Positions 4,349-11,982 of a stretch of 12,152 nucleotides of DNA are shown here, piece after piece. Both the position numbers and the translations under genes were made by a program. The notes under the pieces were generated by a model, which did not search any database, had not been told where the DNA came from, and was given only the letters and a program-made list of their open reading frames with translations. Origin of the DNA: an uncultured Bacilli bacterium. Lineage in GTDB: Bacteria > Bacillota_I > Bacilli_A > RF39 > UBA660. Location of the stretch: NCBI GenBank assembly GCA_947630195.1, contig CANRGQ010000039.1, positions 1-12,152 on the forward strand, read 5' to 3'. Positions within the stretch are counted from its first letter, which is position 1. Each line of letters opens with the position of its first letter.

Positions 4349-5299
4349 ATGAAAAAGGTATTAGTAACTGGGGCTTCCGGTAATATTGGTTATTATGTTA
4401 TAAAATATTTACTAATGGAAGGTAAATATGAAATAACAGCCCTTGATTTAAGTAATAAGAAAACAATTAAGAAATTAAAAAAATATCGAAATAGAATTAA
4501 TGTGGTAGAAGGCGATATATTAGACCCTGTCTTAATGTCTTCTTTAGTTAAAGACCATGACTATATTATTCATTTAGCCGGGTTAATGCCACCTTTAGGA
4601 GATTTAAATGAATCTTTAGGAAGTATTATTGAAATTGAAGGTACCGAGAACATTATTAAAGCCATTAATAAATATAATCCGGAATGCTTTTTAATGTATG
4701 CTTCTACAACTTCTTTATATGATTTCTCTTTAGGGGCTAGTACCAAAGAAAAAATTAAAGAGAACGTTTTAACTAGTTATAGTTTGAATAAATTAAAGAC
4801 GGAAAATTTAATTAAAAAGAAATTAAAAAATTATACGATATTTAGACTTCCTTTAGTTTTAAGTGATCTAAAAGGAGAACCATTTATCTATAATATTAAG
4901 AAAAATTTAGTGGTCGAAGTAACTACTAATGTGGATGCTGCTTATGCTTTTGTTAAAGCGATTAATTACAAGAGTGAATTAAATACAAAAATCTTTAATG
5001 TCGGTATGGGTGAAGATGGTCGAGTAATATTTGGGGATATTTTAAATAATATTTTAAAGTATTATGGTCTTAGTATGACTTATATTTTAAAAAGAGTATT
5101 CTTAGCCAAAAATTACAATAGTCCTATATTAACCGATAGTGATATTTTAGAGAACATTATTCATTACCGGACGGATAGTTTAAATAGTTACTATAAGAGA
5201 ATAAAAAATAAAGGAAGAGATAGAGTAGTGCAAAAACTACTTGCAAAACCAATTTTAGGAGTAAGTAAAATTAAAAAATCTTTAAAAGATACGAAGTAG
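4349..5299 (+). CDS. NAD-dependent epimerase/dehydratase (extended SDR)
   Basis: This 316-aa protein begins KKVLVTGASGNIGYYV, with the Rossmann T-G-x2-G-x2-G at 7-14. D33 at the end of the second strand suggests NAD rather than NADP. GDILD lies at 55-59, HLAG at 75-78, MYASTTSLYD (116-125) holds the catalytic Ser/Thr, and Y144-SLN-K148 is the YxxxK dyad. These are the features of UDP-sugar epimerase-like extended SDRs, but the C-terminal substrate part gives no specific match. The ribosome site AGGAG overlaps the end of the ZIP gene, and the start is 8 bp after that stop, so the two are probably co-translated. The patatin gene follows 9 bp later. Confidence 0.8.
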   Translation: MKKVLVTGASGNIGYYVIKYLLMEGKYEITALDLSNKKTIKKLKKYRNRINVVEGDILDPVLMSSLVKDHDYIIHLAGLMPPLGDLNESLGSIIEIEGTENIIKAINKYNPECFLMYASTTSLYDFSLGASTKEKIKENVLTSYSLNKLKTENLIKKKLKNYTIFRLPLVLSDLKGEPFIYNIKKNLVVEVTTNVDAAYAFVKAINYKSELNTKIFNVGMGEDGRVIFGDILNNILKYYGLSMTYILKRVFLAKNYNSPILTDSDILENIIHYRTDSLNSYYKRIKNKGRDRVVQKLLAKPILGVSKIKKSLKDTK

Positions 5300-5308
5300 G
5301 GTGATTAG

Positions 5309-6352
5309 ATGACAGGGCTAGTGCTAGCAGGTGGAGGAGTTAAAGGCTCTTACCAAGTTGGGGCTTATTTGGCCTTTAAAAAGTGTGGTATTAGATTAGA
5401 TGGCGTAGTAGGAACTTCCATTGGTTCTTTTAATGCCGCGATGATTGTAAGTGGTAAGGATGCCGAATTATACGAATTTTGGAAAAATGTTGATGTTGGA
5501 GCCTTACTTAACTTTAATACAAAATACACGGATAGTGTAAATAACAAAGAAAAGTTTAAAGAACTTATCTATGGGATTGAACAAATGACTTTAGTTATTA
5601 AAAATAAAGGAATAAGTAATAATAATTTAAAAAATGTTTTAGCGGAAATGGTTGATGAAGAGAGAATAAGAAAAAGTAGAATGGACTTTGGACTTGTTAC
5701 GGTAAGAGCTAAAGATTATAAACCCTTATATTTATTTAAAGAAGATATGAAACCGGGTAAAATGCCTGAATATATCTTAGCTAGTTGTAATTTACCCGTT
5801 TTTAAATTAGAAAAGTTAATTGATGATAACTATTATATTGATGGGGGTTTTTATGATAATAACCCCATTAATATGTTATTAGATAAAGGATATGATAAAA
5901 TATATTCTGTGGAAGTTCACGGTATTGGTTTAAGTAGAAGAATAAAAGATAAAAGTAAAGTAACCACGATAAGTCCTTCTAAGATGCTCGGAAGTGTCTT
6001 AAATGTTGATAAAAGTAAAATTAATGAAAATATTAAATTAGGGTATTATGATACCTTAAAAGTCTTAAATAATTACGATGGCTACAATTTTATCTTTAAA
6101 AATCACCATATGTTTTGGTATAATATATTCTTAAGGAAAGCAAATAAGGATTTACTTTCAAAAGTAGAGAAATACTTTAAAGCCAGTGATAATAAAGAAA
6201 TCATTTTAAAATCTTTAGAGTATATTATGTTAAAAGAGAAGAAAACATATTTTAATATCTATAGTATTTTTGAAGAAATAAAAGATATTAAGAAAAATAC
6301 GACGAGTAAAAATTTTGTTTATGAATTTGTACGCAGTTTAAAAATTTTATAA
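5309..6352 (+). CDS. Patatin-like phospholipase
   Basis: This 347-aa protein has the patatin fold signatures: LAGGGVKG oxyanion loop (6-13), nucleophile G35-T-S37-I-G39, and the dyad Asp in YIDGGFYDNNP (D178). This makes it a Ser-Asp lipid acyl hydrolase acting at the membrane, of the RssA/YchK-like bacterial group. No signal peptide is visible, so it is cytosolic. The region after about 210 is charged and less conserved. It follows the SDR gene by 9 bp with an AGGGTGAT ribosome site and precedes yebC by 12 bp. The substrate is unknown. Confidence 0.88.
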   Translation: MTGLVLAGGGVKGSYQVGAYLAFKKCGIRLDGVVGTSIGSFNAAMIVSGKDAELYEFWKNVDVGALLNFNTKYTDSVNNKEKFKELIYGIEQMTLVIKNKGISNNNLKNVLAEMVDEERIRKSRMDFGLVTVRAKDYKPLYLFKEDMKPGKMPEYILASCNLPVFKLEKLIDDNYYIDGGFYDNNPINMLLDKGYDKIYSVEVHGIGLSRRIKDKSKVTTISPSKMLGSVLNVDKSKINENIKLGYYDTLKVLNNYDGYNFIFKNHHMFWYNIFLRKANKDLLSKVEKYFKASDNKEIILKSLEYIMLKEKKTYFNIYSIFEEIKDIKKNTTSKNFVYEFVRSLKIL

Positions 6353-6364
6353 GGAGGTTTATTT

Positions 6365-7087
6365 ATGGGACGTGCATATGAAGTAAGAAAGTATAGTATT
6401 CAAAAGACAGGGGCTGCTAGAGGTAAAATATATACTACTTTTGCCAAAGAAATTTATTTAGCAGCGAAGAAAGGCTTACCTGATCCTGATGCTAATATTA
6501 CTTTAAAAAGAATTATTGAAAAAGCAAAGAAACAACAAGTTCCTAGTGATATTATCAATAGAGCGATTGATAAAGCTAAAGGAGTCGGAGGAGAAGACTA
6601 CCAAGAAGTAACTTATGAAGGATTTGGGCCAGGGGCCTCTACTTTAATTTTAAAATGCTTAACTGATAATGTTAATAGAACAGTTGGGGAAGTAAGAGCA
6701 GCTTTTAATAAAGTAGGTAAAAGTCTAGGAGTTACTAATTCTGTATCTTATAATTATGATTATTTAGGAGTATTAGCTTTTAAAAGTGAACATAGTGAAG
6801 AGATATTTGAAGAGTTATTAAATGAAGGCATTGATATTATTGATTATGAAGATGAAGATGGAGAAATAATGATTTCAATGCACCCTAATGACCATGATAA
6901 AGTAAAAGATGTTGTTGAGAAATTTATTCCCAATGTCGATTATACAATTGACCAAGTAGGAATGTTTCCTAAAGAGAAAATTACTTTGGAAGGGGAAGAT
7001 GCCGAAACTTTCCAAAAGTTATATAATATGTTAGATGCGATTGATGATGTTACGGAAATCTATCATAATGTCGATATTGAGTTATAA
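6365..7087 (+). CDS. yebC: YebC/PmpR (TACO1) family protein, YebC2-like
   Basis: This 240-aa full-length protein starts MGRAYEVRKYSIQKTGAARGKIYTTF, with KEIYLAAKKG, DPDANITLKRIIEKAK, YEGFGPGASTLI and TDNVNRTVGEVRAAF, all hallmarks of the family. MGRAYEVRK rather than AGHSKW at the start points to the YebC2/YeeN branch. The family was annotated as transcriptional regulators, but recent work ties bacterial and mitochondrial members to relief of ribosome stalling at proline-rich stretches. An ideal AAGGAGG lies 7 nt before the start. It is the last gene of the operon. No clear terminator precedes the tyrS promoter 6 bp downstream of its stop. Confidence 0.93.
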   Translation: MGRAYEVRKYSIQKTGAARGKIYTTFAKEIYLAAKKGLPDPDANITLKRIIEKAKKQQVPSDIINRAIDKAKGVGGEDYQEVTYEGFGPGASTLILKCLTDNVNRTVGEVRAAFNKVGKSLGVTNSVSYNYDYLGVLAFKSEHSEEIFEELLNEGIDIIDYEDEDGEIMISMHPNDHDKVKDVVEKFIPNVDYTIDQVGMFPKEKITLEGEDAETFQKLYNMLDAIDDVTEIYHNVDIEL

Positions 7088-7092
7088 AAATA

Positions 7093-7121
7093 TTGCGAAG
7101 TCATAAAATAAATTGTATAAT
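7093..7121 (+). promoter_or_regulatory. tyrS promoter
   Basis: TTGCGA (7093-7098), a 17-bp spacer and TATAAT (7116-7121), starting 6 bp after the yebC stop. Transcription should begin near 7128. Confidence 0.7.
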
Positions 7122-7127
7122 TTAATT

Positions 7128-7272
7128 GTTAATGTTGATGGAATTTACAACTCCAGAGTTAAAGCGGGTCATTACGTTATAAATAAGAAGAGTATGATAA
7201 ATTCATAAATTAAGGTGGTACCGCGGAAAATATTTCGTCCTTAAGCCTTAATTTTTGAATTTTTTATTTTTT
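7128..7272 (+). promoter_or_regulatory. T-box leader of tyrS
   Basis: AAGGTGGTACCGCGG (7212-7226) is the T-box core. Its TGGT (7216-7219) suits pairing with an ACCA tRNA end, as in tRNA-Tyr. The later TTTCGTCCTTAAG matches the usual downstream part. The terminator pairs AAATTAAGG (7207-7215) with CCTTAATTT (7246-7254) before T-rich DNA. The likely Tyr specifier is TAC (7146-7148) between GGA and TCC. Uncharged tRNA-Tyr would favour the antiterminator and raise tyrS expression. The leader upstream of the core is only about 85 nt, so Stem I must be short. Confidence 0.88.
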
Positions 7273-7289
7273 TAAAGGAGATGTTTTAA

Positions 7290-8516
7290 ATGAATTGTTT
7301 TGAAGATTTAAAATGGCGAGGACTTATTAAAGATATTAGTAGTCCCGAGATTGAAAAAAAATTAAATGAAGAAAAATTAACTTTCTATATTGGAACAGAC
7401 CCTACGGCAGACTCAATGCACATTGGACATTTTTCTTCCTTTTTGATTGCCTCAAGACTTGCTAGATACGGTCATAAGCCAATCCTTCTTATTGGAGGAG
7501 CTACCGGTTTAATCGGAGACCCTAAACCTTCAAATGAAAGGCAAATGATTACCAAAGAAGAAGTATTAAAAAATGTAGAAGGTCTAACCAAACAAGCTAA
7601 AGAAATATTTGGTTTTGAAGTCGTAAATAATTACGATTGGACGAAAGATTTAAGTATCCTAGATTTTTTAAGAGATTATGGTAAATATATAAATGTTAAT
7701 TATATGCTTGATAAAGATATTATAAATCGGAGACTTGAGTCGGGGATAACTTTCTGTGAATTTGCTTATACTATTTTACAAGGTATGGACTTTTTAGAAC
7801 TTTATAAAACAAAGGGTGTAACTTTACAAGTTGCGGGTTCTGACCAATGGGGAAATATTACTACCGGAATTGAACTAGCCAGAAAAAAATATGATGTAGA
7901 ATTATATGGTTTAACAATGCCTTTAGTTTTAGACTCTAATGGCGTTAAATTTGGGAAAACCGAAGGTAATGCTTTATGGCTTGATAAAAACAAAACTTCC
8001 AGTTATGAGTTATATCAATATTTAATTAATACGAGTGATGATATCGTTATTGATTATTTAAAAAGATTAACTTTCTTAACTAAAGAAGAAATAGAAGAAA
8101 TAGAAAAGAAACATAAGGAAAAACCCGAACTTAGAATAGCTCAAGAAAAATTAGCCGAAGAAATAATTACTTTCTTACATGGAAAAGAGGAATTTGCTAA
8201 GGCTAAAATGATGAGTAAAGCCTTATTTAGTGAAGACATAACCAAACTTTCAAGTGAAGACATTTTAACTAACTTTAAAGATATGGATAAAATTACAATA
8301 GATAAAGAAATGCCTTTAGAAGAACTTCTTGTTACCAGTGGTATTTGTCAAAGTAAAAGAGAAGCAAGAGAACTTATAAGTGGTAATGCGATTAGTTTAA
8401 ATAATCATAAAATAACTGATAATATGCATTTAGTTACGAAAGAAGAGGCTATCGATAAGAAAGTATATTTAATTAAAAAGGGTAAGAAAAAATATTATTT
8501 AGGAATTTTTGAATAA
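7290..8516 (+). CDS. tyrS: Tyrosine--tRNA ligase
   Basis: This 408-aa class Ic synthetase charges tRNA-Tyr with tyrosine. Signature residues are TFYIGTDPTADSMHIGH (31-47, HIGH at 44-47), YTILQGMDF (160-168) and QVAGSDQWGN (180-189) lining the Tyr pocket, and KFGKT (220-224) as the KMSKS loop. A C-terminal S4-like RNA-binding domain follows (about 343-408: EELLVTSGICQSKREARELISGNAISLN). The length is typical of TyrRS. AAAGGAG (7274-7280) precedes the start. The gene is alone behind its own promoter and T-box, with a terminator at the stop codon. Confidence 0.97.
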   Translation: MNCFEDLKWRGLIKDISSPEIEKKLNEEKLTFYIGTDPTADSMHIGHFSSFLIASRLARYGHKPILLIGGATGLIGDPKPSNERQMITKEEVLKNVEGLTKQAKEIFGFEVVNNYDWTKDLSILDFLRDYGKYINVNYMLDKDIINRRLESGITFCEFAYTILQGMDFLELYKTKGVTLQVAGSDQWGNITTGIELARKKYDVELYGLTMPLVLDSNGVKFGKTEGNALWLDKNKTSSYELYQYLINTSDDIVIDYLKRLTFLTKEEIEEIEKKHKEKPELRIAQEKLAEEIITFLHGKEEFAKAKMMSKALFSEDITKLSSEDILTNFKDMDKITIDKEMPLEELLVTSGICQSKREARELISGNAISLNNHKITDNMHLVTKEEAIDKKVYLIKKGKKKYYLGIFE

Positions 8517-8540
8517 GGAGTCTTTAAGGCTTCCTTTTTT
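8515..8540 (+). terminator. tyrS terminator
   Basis: AAGGAG (8515-8520) pairs with CTTCCTT (about 8530-8536), with a mismatch and wobbles in the lower stem, followed by a run of T to 8540. It begins on the last bases of the tyrS stop codon. Confidence 0.6.
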
Positions 8541-8545
8541 AATGG

Positions 8546-8551
8546 TATAAT
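8546..8551 (+). promoter_or_regulatory. -10 box placed for a leaderless dacA-like mRNA
   Basis: A perfect TATAAT ends 6 nt before the ATG at 8558, so the transcript should begin at or next to the start codon. The -35 is weak (TTTAAG, 8523-8528, 17 bp away). No Shine-Dalgarno sequence precedes the ATG. Confidence 0.55.
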
Positions 8552-8557
8552 TAATCT

Positions 8558-9772
8558 ATGAAAAAAATATATTGGTTATTATTAATATTATTGTTACCTT
8601 TAAAAGTTTTAGGAATAACTCTACCGGAGTTATATTCTAAAAATGTTTTATTATACGATCCAAAAGATGATAGATATTTATATGAACTTGGTAGTGATGA
8701 AGTCATAAATATAGCGAGTTTAACTAAAATAATGACAACCATTACGGCAATAGAAAATATTGATGATTTAAATAAAGAAGTAGAAATAACGGATGCAATG
8801 CTTAAAGAAATACCAAGTGATGCCTCAGTTGCTGGTTTAAAAGTAGGAGATAAAGTAACAATGTTAGATTTATTATATGCCTCCATGCTTCCAAGTGGAG
8901 CGGATGCGACCACAGCTCTTGCTCATACCATAAGTGGGAGTACGCCTCAATTTGTCGAATTAATGAATCAAAATGCCTCTAAACTAGGATTAACCAATAC
9001 CCATTTTGTTAATGTTACGGGTTATGATATACCTAATCATTATAGCACTCCTAAAGAAGTTTTAAAAATTCTTTTATATGCTTTAAATAATGATTTATTT
9101 AAAGAAATCTATGAAACTAAAGATTATACTTTAACTAATGGTTTAGTGGTTAGTTCCACTATTAATTATTATAATCAAAATAATACTTTGGATATTACTT
9201 CCATATTAGGAAGTAAAACAGGTTATACTGATGATGCCGGTTTATGTATGGCTTCTTTAATTAAAGTAAAAGATCGAGAACTTATCTTAATAACTTTGGG
9301 AGCCAAAAGAATATGGGGAAGTCCATATAATATTATGGATGCTTTAACAATTGTTGATTATTTAAATAATAATTATCAAGATGTTTTAATAACTTCTAAA
9401 AATGATGTTATTAAAGAAATACCCGTAGAAGATTCAACTATTAAAAGTTATCAAATAAAGGTCGATGATGATGTTTATTTTTATACTGATGAATTTAAGG
9501 AAGATGAATTAAAAATAGAATATGATGGTAAAGAAAAATTAAGTTATAAAGATAAACTAGGAGAAAAAATAGGGACTGTTAAAATTACTTATGAAGGTGA
9601 AGATATAACAAAAGATATTATTTTAAATGAAAAAATTGAACCATCATTAAGGGAATTTATTAAAAATAATCCCGTGTATTTAATTCCTTTTGGTATCTGT
9701 TTAATTTTAATAATATTTTGTTTATTCTATCAAAAGAAGAGAAAGAAAAGAAGAAAGAGAAAATTGACTTAA
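8558..9772 (+). CDS. D-alanyl-D-alanine carboxypeptidase (peptidase S11, DacA/PBP5-like)
   Basis: This 404-aa exported penicillin-binding protein trims the terminal D-Ala of peptidoglycan stem peptides outside the membrane. The signal peptide is MKKIYWLLLILLLPLKVLG (1-19). The active site has S54-L-T-K57 and K220-T-G222. The middle motif reads S113-G-A115 in LPSGADAT, where SGN is usual. A PBP5-like C-terminal beta domain follows (about 265-365), then one membrane helix (about 373-395) and a basic tail KKRKKRRKRK, giving an anchor in place of PBP5's amphipathic helix. The signal peptide confirms this ATG, although it has no Shine-Dalgarno and a TATAAT 6 nt upstream. The TTGACT promoter of the next gene covers its last codons. 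Confidence 0.88.
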   Translation: MKKIYWLLLILLLPLKVLGITLPELYSKNVLLYDPKDDRYLYELGSDEVINIASLTKIMTTITAIENIDDLNKEVEITDAMLKEIPSDASVAGLKVGDKVTMLDLLYASMLPSGADATTALAHTISGSTPQFVELMNQNASKLGLTNTHFVNVTGYDIPNHYSTPKEVLKILLYALNNDLFKEIYETKDYTLTNGLVVSSTINYYNQNNTLDITSILGSKTGYTDDAGLCMASLIKVKDRELILITLGAKRIWGSPYNIMDALTIVDYLNNNYQDVLITSKNDVIKEIPVEDSTIKSYQIKVDDDVYFYTDEFKEDELKIEYDGKEKLSYKDKLGEKIGTVKITYEGEDITKDIILNEKIEPSLREFIKNNPVYLIPFGICLILIIFCLFYQKKRKKRRKRKLT

Positions 9773-9792
9773 CGAAAGTACAGTGTTATAAT
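9764..9792 (+). promoter_or_regulatory. Promoter of the 546-aa membrane protein gene
   Basis: TTGACT (9764-9769), a 17-bp spacer and TATAAT (9787-9792). The -35 overlaps the upstream stop (TTG ACT TAA). AAAGGGGG (9804-9811) is the ribosome site. Confidence 0.8.
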
Positions 9793-9818
9793 AACAAACA
9801 CTTAAAGGGGGTACTTAA

Positions 9819-11459
9819 ATGGATAGAGCAATAGAATATCAAAGAACTTTAATAAAGGTTGAATCCGCTATTGAAAGATTAAAAAGTATTGGTTTAAATG
9901 TGGAACCATTTGTGGAAATAAAAAATAAAATCTTAGCAGAAACCCATGCTTCAGTTAAAAGAAGTTATGATTATACTAATCCTAAATTATCTTTAGGACA
10001 AAGTGCTTTTTTAGAACAAGATTATTTAAAAAGTAAATCTAAATTAGAAAGTTTATATAATGAATTATTAAAATATGAAGTTTATGTTATGGCTTCATCT
10101 TTAATTAGTGTGATTAAAAATTTTATTAATTTAGAAACTAAATCTAATGAAGGTTTTATAGAATGTCGTCAAGAAATATTAACTATCTTAAAAAATTTAA
10201 CTAATTCTAATACTTTAGATTATAGTGTTGAAGGTCCAATTGTTGAGGATATTTATCATGTTGTTTATCTATTTATTAAAGAAGAAATAAAATTCTATGG
10301 CACTAGTGAAACTTTAAATAATATGGATTTAGTTAGTAATGAATTTATTGATAGAGAAGTTTTAAAAGATATAGAAAATATTGATTTAAAAAATCCTAAG
10401 AACTTAACTGTTAAAATGACTAAAGATAAGATAGATGCTAAAGGTTTTAATAAAAGTTATGCTGACTTTTATTTAATAAGGGCAATAGTTAACTCTAGTA
10501 TAAATGTTGAAGAGAAGGCTTCTATTTTAAAAGATTTAGATTCTAAACTTATAAAAGTAGAAAAATCTATAGAAGATATGGATAAAAAAATTATAGAACA
10601 TAAGAAAAATTCTAAATTAGATTTTAGAAATTTATTTAAAGATGTGGGCATATTTTTCTTAAATATAGCCTTATTAGCAAGCGCCACCATTGGAGGTTTT
10701 ATAGGTGGTAAAAAAATATTTACTTCTAAGAACTATTTAAATACGACCACTATTTACAACCCTAGTGAAGATAATCCTTACACCATAATAGAAGAATATA
10801 AATATAATGATAGAAATAGTTTGGAAATATTAGAATATTCCCCATGGGAAGAATCTAAATATGGTCCTTTTAGAAAGGTAAAAACTTATGATTTAAGTGG
10901 TATAGAAAAACTATCTTATGATGAGTATTTAAATTTAAATTTAGATGAATTAAAAATAGATGGGGAAACTACAAGAGAATATAAAGAAAGTCTATCTTTA
11001 AAAGATTTATATCAAGATACTTTAAGATTAGTAAAAGAAATAGAAGTAAACAAAGAAAAATATGTTGAAGAAAATAGTACTTTTATTGCTGCTGTTATGT
11101 GTTCACTTTTATCTTTTTTTCTGACTTTCTTAATTATATTATGGTTTTATGAAAGAAATAGAGGATATCATTTAATTATTGGAGAAGACGCTTTTCCTAC
11201 TATTGAATATTTAAAAAATATTTACAATGATATATTAGCATTATTGCATGAAAAAAGAGATAAAAAAGAACAAGAAAAAGAAATATTAAAATTAGAACAA
11301 AAGATGCTTGAAATAATTAAGAATAATGAAGAATTATTTGTGAAAGTTGAAAGTATTATTCCAATTTTAGAAAATGATTCGGAATATAAAGATATGGCTT
11401 TAGATGTTAAAAAAAGATTATCTTTAGTTAAAGAATATTCTCAGAAATTAAATAAATAA
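9819..11459 (+). CDS. Two-helix membrane protein of unknown function
   Basis: I do not recognise this 546-aa protein. Residues 1-270 are charged and largely helical, with coiled-coil-like stretches (70-90 and 230-265). Helix 1 is at about 277-297 (FFLNIALLASATIGGFIGG). A domain of about 120 residues (300-420), rich in Tyr, Asp and Glu, includes YNPSEDNPYTIIEEYKYN. Helix 2 is at about 421-443 (FIAAVMCSLLSFFLTFLIILWFY). A helical C-terminal part follows, with a coiled coil at about 477-510. There is no signal peptide. The likely topology has both long ends in the cytosol and the middle domain outside. It has its own near-consensus promoter and terminator, so it is a single-gene unit. No catalytic motif is visible. 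Confidence 0.8.
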   Translation: MDRAIEYQRTLIKVESAIERLKSIGLNVEPFVEIKNKILAETHASVKRSYDYTNPKLSLGQSAFLEQDYLKSKSKLESLYNELLKYEVYVMASSLISVIKNFINLETKSNEGFIECRQEILTILKNLTNSNTLDYSVEGPIVEDIYHVVYLFIKEEIKFYGTSETLNNMDLVSNEFIDREVLKDIENIDLKNPKNLTVKMTKDKIDAKGFNKSYADFYLIRAIVNSSINVEEKASILKDLDSKLIKVEKSIEDMDKKIIEHKKNSKLDFRNLFKDVGIFFLNIALLASATIGGFIGGKKIFTSKNYLNTTTIYNPSEDNPYTIIEEYKYNDRNSLEILEYSPWEESKYGPFRKVKTYDLSGIEKLSYDEYLNLNLDELKIDGETTREYKESLSLKDLYQDTLRLVKEIEVNKEKYVEENSTFIAAVMCSLLSFFLTFLIILWFYERNRGYHLIIGEDAFPTIEYLKNIYNDILALLHEKRDKKEQEKEILKLEQKMLEIIKNNEELFVKVESIIPILENDSEYKDMALDVKKRLSLVKEYSQKLNK

Positions 11460-11465
11460 AAAATA

Positions 11466-11496
11466 AACTACTTAACAAAAAAATAAGTAGTTTTTT
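11466..11496. terminator. Bidirectional intrinsic terminator
   Basis: AACTACTTA (11466-11474) and TAAGTAGTT (11484-11492) pair perfectly around a 9-nt A-rich loop, with T to 11496 on the + strand. On the minus strand the stem is followed by TTTATTTTTTATTT, so it can also end the tRNA-Thr transcript. Confidence 0.85.
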
Positions 11497-11511
11497 AAGG
11501 TATAAATAAAA

Positions 11512-11585
11512 TGGTGCTGAATGACTGAATTGAACAGTCCTCTGATGCTTACCATGCATCTGTTCTACCACTAAACTAAATCAGC
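11512..11585 (-). tRNA. tRNA-Thr(GGT), CCA encoded
   Basis: The complement folds as a cloverleaf. The acceptor GCTGATT pairs with ATTCAGC except for a T-T mismatch at pair 6. The D arm is GTTT/GAAC around AGTGGTA. The anticodon stem GATGC/GCATC holds loop ATGGTAA, with anticodon GGT at + strand 11551-11553. The T arm is GACTG-TTCAATT-CAGTC. The discriminator is A and the CCA is encoded (11512-11514). G1-C72 and C2-G71 fit threonine identity. Confidence 0.88.
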
Positions 11586-11593
11586 ATATCTAA

Positions 11594-11623
11594 ATTATAA
11601 TATTAATCTTATATGTTCGTCAA
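11594..11623 (-). promoter_or_regulatory. Promoter of tRNA-Thr
   Basis: On the minus strand, TTGACG (complement of 11618-11623) and TATAAT (complement of 11594-11599) are 18 bp apart. The start would lie a few bases before the tRNA 5' end at 11585. Confidence 0.7.
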
Positions 11624-11654
11624 GATTATTGAGGAACTTATTTTCATAGAATTA

Positions 11655-11702
11655 AGAGAAGGAGGAAGTTATGAATAATTTTAATAATGTTCCTCCTTCT
11701 TT
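11655..11702 (+). promoter_or_regulatory. Hairpin that sequesters the ribosome site of the 103-aa gene
   Basis: AGAAGGAGGAA (11657-11667), the Shine-Dalgarno, is perfectly complementary over 11 bases to TTCCTCCTTCT (11690-11700), which is codons 7-10 of the gene. G-T and A-T pairs extend it to 13. The 22-nt loop contains the ATG. In this fold the ribosome site is closed, so translation should depend on melting by temperature, a protein or another RNA. Confidence 0.7.
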
Positions 11703-11982
11703 ATTTTCCCTAACAGCAGTGGCTATTGGTTCAATTCTTACAGATAATTCTACTCCTAATGAACAAAATGCTTTAGGTAACTGGTTAATGCTTATTGCCC
11801 AATATTTATGTACTAATGCAGCGATTGGGCAACTGCAGCAAAGTAATAGTCAAACCCCAGGTTCTTTTAGTGAACAGGGAAGTAGTAATAATGATGATAA
11901 TTCTAATGATACTATTCAAATGATGCAAAAGATGATTGAGGCAATGAGCAAAGAGATTGAAGAATTAAAAAAACAAGCCTAA
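11671..11982 (+). CDS. Small protein of unknown function
   Basis: This 103-aa protein has no function I can assign. An N-terminal hydrophobic part includes PPSLFSLTAVAIGSILTD (9-26) and LGNWLMLIAQYLCTNAAIGQLQ (35-56), resembling short conserved proteins of unknown role in low-GC Firmicutes. A Gln/Ser/Asn/Asp-rich linker (57-80) follows, then a helical C-terminus (IQMMQKMIEAMSKEIEELKKQ) that looks like a coiled coil. AGGAGG lies a few bases before the ATG, within a stem that also includes codons 7-10. It stands alone on the + strand between tRNA genes on the minus strand, and its stop codon sits in the loop of their terminator hairpin. No convincing promoter is seen. Confidence 0.75.
   Translation: MNNFNNVPPSLFSLTAVAIGSILTDNSTPNEQNALGNWLMLIAQYLCTNAAIGQLQQSNSQTPGSFSEQGSSNNDDNSNDTIQMMQKMIEAMSKEIEELKKQA

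Noticed and set aside
5365..5547. 60-codon minus-strand frame within the patatin gene, and similar ones at 7802-7993 and 10469-10690
   Set aside because: All are shadows of strongly supported + strand genes without start signals.
8551..8913. 120-codon open frame on the minus strand at the start of the carboxypeptidase gene
   Set aside because: It lies opposite the signal peptide and SLTK motif of a well supported gene and shows no domain or ribosome site.
197..11982. Use of UGA as a tryptophan codon, as in mycoplasmas
   Set aside because: All Trp codons seen in the genes are TGG and the frames contain no internal TGA. One gene (the transposase) ends in TGA. Nothing supports recoding, though the sample is small.
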